Positions 59,123 through 64,000 of a stretch of DNA of 64,000 nt are shown piece by piece (the first letter of the stretch is position 1; each line of letters begins with the position of its first letter). The stretch is from Bacteroidia bacterium (GTDB lineage Bacteria > Bacteroidota > Bacteroidia > Chitinophagales > Saprospiraceae). The DNA is taken from positions 1-64,000 of the forward strand of contig JAUIEA010000003.1 of assembly GCA_030429045.1 (NCBI GenBank), given 5' to 3'. The notes under the pieces are model-generated. The model saw only the letters and a list, made by a program, of their open reading frames with translations. It had not been told where the DNA came from and searched no databases. A program made the position numbers and the translations under genes.

Positions 59123-59557
59123 CTGCATGCCCTTACACAGGGCGGTACGTGGCAGGTTGAGTTATTGCGATATTGAGTTACTTCCTTCGGCAGTCAGGAT
59201 TTCGATATTTCGAAAGTCAGGGCAGAAGTGGTGTCCAGCTTTCGGCAAGTGCTTCGCCTTTTCTCTAACCCCATCCTGTCCATCCTCAAATCCTGCAAAT
59301 CCTGATCCGGACAAGGATAGAAAGCACCAAATTACAAGCTCCAAAAAACAAACAAATCACAAGCACCAAATTCGAATGACCAAAACAACTGGTAGTTTCG
59401 GTCATTGATTTTTGGAATTTGTTTGTGATTTGTGATTTGTGATTTGTGATTTCTGGGCATGCGCTACATTCCGCCTATCTTCCAACAAGTTTGAATGGAC
59501 ACCGCATAAAAAAAGCCCCGACAATGCCGGGGCTCTTCTTACTATTTATACTACCGT
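59123..59557. other. 435-bp intergenic region with inverted and tandem short repeats
   Basis: No gene. A large imperfect inverted repeat lies at about 59327-59449: CAAATTACAAG- and CAAATCACAAGCACC-type words on the left, and their complements (TTGGAATTTG, TTTGTGA) on the right. The right arm ends in four perfect tandem TTTGTGA units (59422-59449). The terminator of the PDZ gene is at the right end. Confidence 0.75.
59505..59540 (-). terminator. Terminator of the double-PDZ gene
   Basis: AGCCCCG and CGGGGCT pair around ACAATGC (59514-59534). On the minus strand a run of Ts follows (the A-run at 59507-59513). It lies 24 bases past the stop of the minus-strand gene. Confidence 0.85.
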
Positions 59558-60922
59558 TTAATCATTCCGAATAATCGTCCGGGTCAGAAACTGCCCATCC
59601 TGTTCGATCAGGAGGGTGTAGTTTCCTGCAGGTTGATCTCCGATCCGAAAGGTCTCATCGAAGGTATCCGAGCCTTCCATTTCGACGACCTGGAATGCCC
59701 TGCCGGAAGCATCCAACAGGCGCACCTGGATAGGGGCATTAGAACCGGACCGGAAGCGAACTTGCACTTCATCGCTAGTGGGATTCGGAAAAATGCGCAG
59801 ATCCTTCAATTCGAGGGTTGCCGTTCCCTGGGGAATTCCATCCATTTCCATCTCCTCCTCTTCGACTGTGTTGCGTTTTTCTCCTTTTTCACAGCAGCCT
59901 GGAGGGCAGCATCCACGAGAGGACATTTTTCCAAGAATCACCTTTTTGTTTTCCCGAACACCCTTTCTCAGGATGCGCACCTGCGCCTCCTCCCCCGGCT
60001 TGTATGTACCGATGGCCTGAATGAGATCCCTGGAAGTTTCGATCTCCACCTCATCGATCTGATAGATCACATCCCCTACATTCAAGCCGGCCTCCTCTGC
60101 CGCACTTCCAGGGAAGACTTCGATGACACTGACACCTTTTTCCTGATCGTTGACCATGACCCCCAACTGTGCTTTCGGCTCACATTCTTTGAGCATAAAA
60201 TATTGGTGGTTGTCTGGAAATGCTTTTTCCATCCAACTCAATCCCTGGGGTGCCCGACGACCTAGTTGCGCCTGCATCGTGATCTCCTCCCCATTCCGAC
60301 GGAGGAGGACGTCAACGGTTTGTTCCGGCTTGTGAGCGCGGATGGCCCTGGCCAATTCTGAGGGAGTTGAAACCGTTCGATCGGATATGGCCATGATCAC
60401 GTCGCCGGATTGCAGGCCAGCCGCTTCCGCCGCTGATCCTTCTATCACTTCCGTGACCCGGACGCCGTCATCCACAGATTCGGTGACGACACCTAGGAAG
60501 GCCTGCTTTGACAGGGGGCGGCCATTCTCCAGGAAGAGGTGATCCGTCCCCTTGCGCAATTCATATTCCATCTCCGGCCAACGGTCCTGGAGTTCCTGGC
60601 TCAGGTCCTCGATCTGGATCCTCAATTCTCCGGGGAGGTCCTTCCAGGGAAATTCACTATCCCGATCTGTGTCGATTCGCTCTGCACGTTCGATCACCTC
60701 GGCATCTGAAGGAGCAGTGATGTCCTCGGATTCGAGCCAGTCTGCATTCTCGGGCGTATCTTCAGCCTCCTTGATGATGGTAATGGTTCGTTCCTGTCCC
60801 TGATCATCTGTCCAGGTCTTAGTGATCGTCACTTGTTTCTTGGCGGGGGCTTCGGAAGCCTCCTGACCGAAGCCTATCTGGATGAGAAACAGGGCGAATG
60901 TGAGAAGTAGAATCTTTTTCAT
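59558..60922 (-). CDS. T9SS-secreted protein with two PDZ domains and a CCPPGCC motif
   Basis: A 454-residue secreted protein. The signal is MKKILLLTFALFLIQIGFGQ, followed by an acidic region. PDZ 1 (about 140-220) reads AFLGVVTESVDDGVRVTEVIEGSAAEAAGLQSGDVIMAI. PDZ 2 (about 248-325) reads AQLGVMVNDQEKGVSVIEVFPGSAAEEAGLNVGDVIYQID. Then comes a tetracysteine SSRGCCPPGCCEKGEK, a charged linker (EEEEMEMDG), and a T9SS sorting domain (LRIFPNPTSDEVQVRF...AGNYTLLI). No protease catalytic domain is present, so it may be a peptide-binding adaptor. The two PDZ domains look like HtrA-type tandem PDZ without the protease. It is divergent from the histidine kinase. Confidence 0.85.
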   Translation of the reverse strand: MKKILLLTFALFLIQIGFGQEASEAPAKKQVTITKTWTDDQGQERTITIIKEAEDTPENADWLESEDITAPSDAEVIERAERIDTDRDSEFPWKDLPGELRIQIEDLSQELQDRWPEMEYELRKGTDHLFLENGRPLSKQAFLGVVTESVDDGVRVTEVIEGSAAEAAGLQSGDVIMAISDRTVSTPSELARAIRAHKPEQTVDVLLRRNGEEITMQAQLGRRAPQGLSWMEKAFPDNHQYFMLKECEPKAQLGVMVNDQEKGVSVIEVFPGSAAEEAGLNVGDVIYQIDEVEIETSRDLIQAIGTYKPGEEAQVRILRKGVRENKKVILGKMSSRGCCPPGCCEKGEKRNTVEEEEMEMDGIPQGTATLELKDLRIFPNPTSDEVQVRFRSGSNAPIQVRLLDASGRAFQVVEMEGSDTFDETFRIGDQPAGNYTLLIEQDGQFLTRTIIRND

Positions 60923-60967
60923 ATTGCAGAATTATAGTCAGAACAAGATGTCAAACAAGTGGACATA

Positions 60968-60975
60968 CAAATCTA
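60968..60975 (-). promoter_or_regulatory. -7 box (TAGATTTG) of the double-PDZ gene
   Basis: A perfect TAnnTTTG on the minus strand, 45 bases upstream of the ATG at 60922. No clear -33 was identified. Confidence 0.5.
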
Positions 60976-61107
60976 ATTTCTCAAAAACAGCCCCGCGGTT
61001 AATGAACCGTTAAAAGTCAGTTAAAGTCTGGCTTTCCTCCGATACCCACTTACATTTAAGGACGATTGGAGGGAACAATTTCCGTTCCGGGCAGGTTAAA
61101 CCAACAC

Positions 61108-62631
61108 ATGAAACGTTCTTCCATCTGGATCATTATCGGCCTGATGACCGTAGCACTTGCCGGGATCATATCCCTGCAGGCCGACTGGATCATCCGGTCT
61201 ATCCATTTGAATGAAGAGCAATTTGATAAAAACGTCTTTGCCGCTCTGTTTCGGGTTGCTGAACGACTGGAAAGCCAGGAGTCCATTGCCGCTCTCGAAT
61301 CCATGAACGGATTTGAATCCAATTTTCTGGAACAGGAATTCCGCCAGGTGCTGAAAACAGGTCCCAAGGGGTTGATGGATCTGAACCTGGACAATATGCT
61401 GGAGAGCGATCTTCCCAATGATCAACTGGCCGGATTTCTGTTGAACCAGAATTCCTGTGATTGCGAAAGCTGCCGGCTGGAACGACAGATCAAATATTTT
61501 CAGATCATGCGCAAACGGATCCAGCGCAGCCAGCTGGATCTGGCTGACCGGATCGGTGACCTGGAGGGCATCCACCGGATGTTGCATGAAGAGTTGGAAA
61601 ATGCGGGCCTGGATGGCAACTTTCACTATGGCATTTATTCAAACGAGACCAACAGTTTCATCATCAATGACGACCATTATGTCGTCCTGGATCAGAACAC
61701 CCAACTCTCTCAAGGTGGTGGGATCGACAAGTTGCTGAATTCCAGTTATAAGGTCTCCCTTTTCCCCGAAGGAAAGAATGTTCCTGGACTATTGATGATC
61801 TATTTCCCGACCAAGGTGACGGCCATCTGGGGATCCGTCATCCAGAACCTGATCGGATCAGTGCTTTTTACCGGCATCATCCTGTTTTGTTTTGCCTATA
61901 CCATCATGGTGGTGTTCCGGCAGAAAAAAGTCTCCGAGATGAAGAATGACTTCATCAACAATATGACCCACGAGTTCAAGACGCCCATCGCCACCATCTC
62001 CCTTGCCACAGATTCCATATCCAACCCGCAGGTGACCGGAGACAGCACCAAGGTGAAGCGTTTCGCGGATATCATCCGCCAGGAGAATCGCCGGATGAAT
62101 AACCAGGTGGAAAAGGTCCTGCAAATGGCCTTGATCGAGAAACAGGATTTCGAGATCAACTGGTCACCCGTCAATCTGCATGAGATCATCGAAGTTGCCA
62201 TGGAAAACTTCAGCCTGCAGATCGAGCGCCGGAATGGTCAGCTGACCAGCGATCTGGGTGCGCAACGTCCACTGGTGGAAGGGGACCCCACCCATATTGC
62301 CAGTATGATCAACAACCTGCTGGACAATGCCAACAAATATTCTCCCGAAGCGCCTGAAATCTGTATCCGCACCCGTAATACACCCCTGGGGGTCGAGGTG
62401 GCCATCCAGGACAAGGGCCAGGGCATGAACAAGGAGGATCGAAAATTGATATTTGAAAAATTCTACCGGGTCTCCACTGGTAACTTGCATGATGTGAAAG
62501 GGTTTGGACTTGGACTCAGCTATGTCAAGGCAATGATGGATGCCCACAGGGGCCGGGTAGATGTGGACAGCGAACCTGGGAAAGGAAGTACTTTCACGCT
62601 CTTTTTCCCGTTTACCAAACAAGCGGAATAA
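61108..62631 (+). CDS. Sensor histidine kinase with Cys-containing periplasmic domain
   Basis: A 507-residue kinase. TM1 is at about residues 5-24. A ~215-residue periplasmic region contains CDCESC (about 114-119) and helical segments. TM2 is at about 245-265. The cytosolic part has the H-box NNMTHEFKTPIATISLATDSI (His about 288), N-box NNLLDNANKYSPEAPE, G1 IQDKGQGMNKEDRKLIFEKFYR, and G2 GFGLGLSYVKAMMDAHRG. The start at 61108 (MKRSSIWIIIG) was chosen over 61066. It pairs with the response regulator 10 bp downstream. The Cys motif hints at redox or metal sensing, which is inference. Confidence 0.93.
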   Translation: MKRSSIWIIIGLMTVALAGIISLQADWIIRSIHLNEEQFDKNVFAALFRVAERLESQESIAALESMNGFESNFLEQEFRQVLKTGPKGLMDLNLDNMLESDLPNDQLAGFLLNQNSCDCESCRLERQIKYFQIMRKRIQRSQLDLADRIGDLEGIHRMLHEELENAGLDGNFHYGIYSNETNSFIINDDHYVVLDQNTQLSQGGGIDKLLNSSYKVSLFPEGKNVPGLLMIYFPTKVTAIWGSVIQNLIGSVLFTGIILFCFAYTIMVVFRQKKVSEMKNDFINNMTHEFKTPIATISLATDSISNPQVTGDSTKVKRFADIIRQENRRMNNQVEKVLQMALIEKQDFEINWSPVNLHEIIEVAMENFSLQIERRNGQLTSDLGAQRPLVEGDPTHIASMINNLLDNANKYSPEAPEICIRTRNTPLGVEVAIQDKGQGMNKEDRKLIFEKFYRVSTGNLHDVKGFGLGLSYVKAMMDAHRGRVDVDSEPGKGSTFTLFFPFTKQAE

Positions 62632-62641
62632 GTTTAGGACT

Positions 62642-63367
62642 ATGAATACCAACCCCAAGATCCTTCTTGTCGAGGACGACCAAAATTTTGGTGACGTGCT
62701 GAAATCCTACCTGGAGATGCATGACTATGATGTCACCCTGGCTACTGATGGTGTCTCTGGCCTTGAAAAATACAGGAAGGGAAAATTTGAATTGTGCATT
62801 TTCGATGTGATGATGCCGAAGAAGGACGGCTTCACCCTGGCCAGGGAGATCCGTGAAAAGGATCAGGATATCCCCATTATCTTCCTGACCGCCAAGACCC
62901 TGAAAGATGACCTTCTGCAAGGCTTCAAGATCGGGGCCGACGATTATATCACCAAGCCGTTCAACTCTGAAGAGTTGTTGCTGCGCATCCAGGTCATCCT
63001 CAAACGAAGCCTGCCCCGGGAGGATCCGGAGTCCGAGATCCAGGAATTTGATTTTGGTCATTTCCACTTCAACTTTCCCTTGCGCATTCTCACATTCCGC
63101 CATGATGGCCAGGAGGAGAAAAACAAGCTGTCACCCAAGGAAGCGGCCCTGCTGCGCCTGTTCTGTCTTCGGTTGAACGGTGTCCTGACCCGGACAGAAG
63201 CCCTGACCAAGATCTGGGGAGAAGACAACTATTTTACTGCCAGAAGCATGGATGTCTTTGTCACCAAATTGCGGAAATACCTCAGCCTGGATGAGCGGAT
63301 CGAGATCGTCAACATTCATGGCAATGGATTCCAATTGCTGGTCATAGACACGGAAAGCGCCGACTAG
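62642..63367 (+). CDS. OmpR-family response regulator
   Basis: A 241-residue regulator. The receiver domain reads KILLVEDDQNFGDVLKSYLEMHDYDVTLATDG, with the phospho-acceptor Asp in CIFDVMMPKKDG (about residue 54), Thr in IIFLTAKT and Lys in DDYITKPFNSEELLLRI. The C-terminal winged helix (LSPKEAALLRLFCLRLNGVLTRTEALTKIWGEDNYFTARSMDVFVTKLRKYL) is OmpR/PhoB type. It is the partner of the histidine kinase upstream. The divergent PDZ gene is a plausible target, not shown. Confidence 0.95.
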   Translation: MNTNPKILLVEDDQNFGDVLKSYLEMHDYDVTLATDGVSGLEKYRKGKFELCIFDVMMPKKDGFTLAREIREKDQDIPIIFLTAKTLKDDLLQGFKIGADDYITKPFNSEELLLRIQVILKRSLPREDPESEIQEFDFGHFHFNFPLRILTFRHDGQEEKNKLSPKEAALLRLFCLRLNGVLTRTEALTKIWGEDNYFTARSMDVFVTKLRKYLSLDERIEIVNIHGNGFQLLVIDTESAD

Positions 63368-63390
63368 GAGGTCGTCCATCCTTCGTACCT

Positions 63391-64000
63391 TTGCTGCTCC
63401 GCATCATTGGAACATTCGAAGGCCAATCCCCAGGCCACCTGCTCATCTGCACTGCAGGTTTACACGGCAATGAACTGGCTGGGATCAAAGCATTGGAGTT
63501 TATCTTCAAAATGCTTGAAGTAGAGCATATTACCAATCCTGATTTTCATTTTCACGGGCGCCTGGTAGGGATCGCCGGAAACATCCAGGCCATGGAGCAG
63601 CAGAAGCGCTTCATCCATCAGGATATGAATCGTATGTGGATGCCGGAGAATGTCGACCGTATTCGCAATGCCCCACCTCATGTCCTCAGCGCAGAAGAAC
63701 GCGAATTGCGCGATATGATCCATCATATCGATGCAGAAATAGCCCACCTCCCGGATGCACCTGTAGTCGTCATGGACCTCCATACCACCACTGCCGATGG
63801 TGGAATATTCTGTATTGCGACCGAAGATCCGGAGAGTGTCCGGATCGCCTCAGAATTGCATGCACCAGTCATCCTGGGGATGCTCCACGGGATTCGCGGA
63901 ACCACCATGCATTATTTCCGCAAGGAGGTCATCCCGCGGGATGTCACTGCATTCGCCTTTGAAGCGGGACAGCATGACGACCCCAAATCGATCAACCGAT
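63391..64000 (+). CDS. Aspartoacylase/succinylglutamate-desuccinylase-like (partial, runs off the window)
   Basis: The first ~203 codons of a zinc carboxypeptidase-like deacylase (AstE/AspA, M14-related). The frame reads LLRIIGTFEGQSPGHLLICTAGLHGNELAGIKALEFIF, with zinc ligands His and Glu in GLHGNE. It continues through LVGIAGNIQAMEQQKRFIHQDMNRMW, PVVVMDLHTTTADGG (third zinc His) and a later FEAGQHDDP, the catalytic-Glu-like segment. No ATG or GTG lies before GLHGNE; the TTG at 63391 (or the CTG after it) best fits the family N-terminus, with AGGAGG 20 bases upstream. A TACCTTTG box (63386-63393) overlaps this start, which may be chance. The substrate is an N-acyl amino acid. Confidence 0.87.
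   Translation, partial: MLLRIIGTFEGQSPGHLLICTAGLHGNELAGIKALEFIFKMLEVEHITNPDFHFHGRLVGIAGNIQAMEQQKRFIHQDMNRMWMPENVDRIRNAPPHVLSAEERELRDMIHHIDAEIAHLPDAPVVVMDLHTTTADGGIFCIATEDPESVRIASELHAPVILGMLHGIRGTTMHYFRKEVIPRDVTAFAFEAGQHDDPKSINR

Noticed and set aside
1..64000. CRISPR arrays, prophage, restriction-modification or toxin-antitoxin genes
   Set aside because: I looked for regularly spaced repeats and for the usual gene families and found none. The short-word repeats at 26430-26680, 32730-33410 and 59327-59449 lack equal spacers.

Overview
The window looks like a chromosomal segment of a Bacteroidota bacterium, most likely from the Saprospirales/Lewinella-like part of the phylum. Evidence: five secreted proteins end in a type IX secretion (T9SS) sorting domain of the xYPNP type. 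Promoters follow the Bacteroidota TAnnTTTG -7 consensus. Several families are phylum-typical: OmpP1/FadL porin, DUF5777 barrel, TlpA-like lipoprotein with a long N-terminal domain, RicT/PSP1, Ig-like lipoprotein, and an OmpA plus helix-hairpin-helix pair. Base composition is moderate (about half GC by eye) and gene density is high. I see no phage, conjugative or insertion-sequence genes and no CRISPR array. The organism assignment is inference from these features.

Layout. 1-4000: a variable, rearranged corner. It holds a truncated secreted beta-helix-like protein with a TCTG tetranucleotide tract ahead of its signal peptide, a T9SS gene interrupted by one in-frame TAG, and two ~550-bp direct repeats that carry the 3' end of the next gene. 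4086-14919: moaA, a TolB-like lipoprotein, DUF302, a GH127-like protein with an esterase, a TlpA-like reductase, an M1 aminopeptidase, a Spy-like lipoprotein and a FadL porin. 15178-25971: ABC exporter, alpha/beta hydrolase, M61 protease, AraC regulator, exported LMW-phosphatase-like protein, ClC channel, HAD-like protein and glutathione peroxidase. 26027-26729 is non-coding and rich in inverted repeats. 26730-33546: sucA, rpsT, a BlaI/M56 sensor pair with two matching operators, a repeat-rich spacer and tRNA-Met.

33704-40866: an envelope block with O-antigen ligase, MscS channel plus LEA-like protein, and a GT39/GT2/flippase-like operon. 40960-42842: membrane-anchored HhH protein and OmpA-family protein. 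43524-49496: xerD, Ig-like lipoprotein, lptB with two coupled small genes, SDR and sugar nucleotidyltransferase. 49530-51095: DUF5777 barrel and a cytochrome c-like lipoprotein. 51408-54244: two T9SS proteins. 54319-59122: queD, a second glutathione peroxidase, and a tightly packed holB-ricT-lpdA operon. 59558-64000: secreted double-PDZ protein divergent from a histidine kinase/response regulator pair, then a partial aspartoacylase-like gene.

No single complete, obviously new defence or mobile system is visible. The best leads are the cassette-like 2.1-kb unit between direct repeats, the slippage-prone tract before a signal peptide, the BlaI/M56 operon with a non-standard sensor domain, the MscS/LEA-like pair, the membrane-tethered HhH/OmpA pair, and several intergenic regions made of recurring short words and hairpins.
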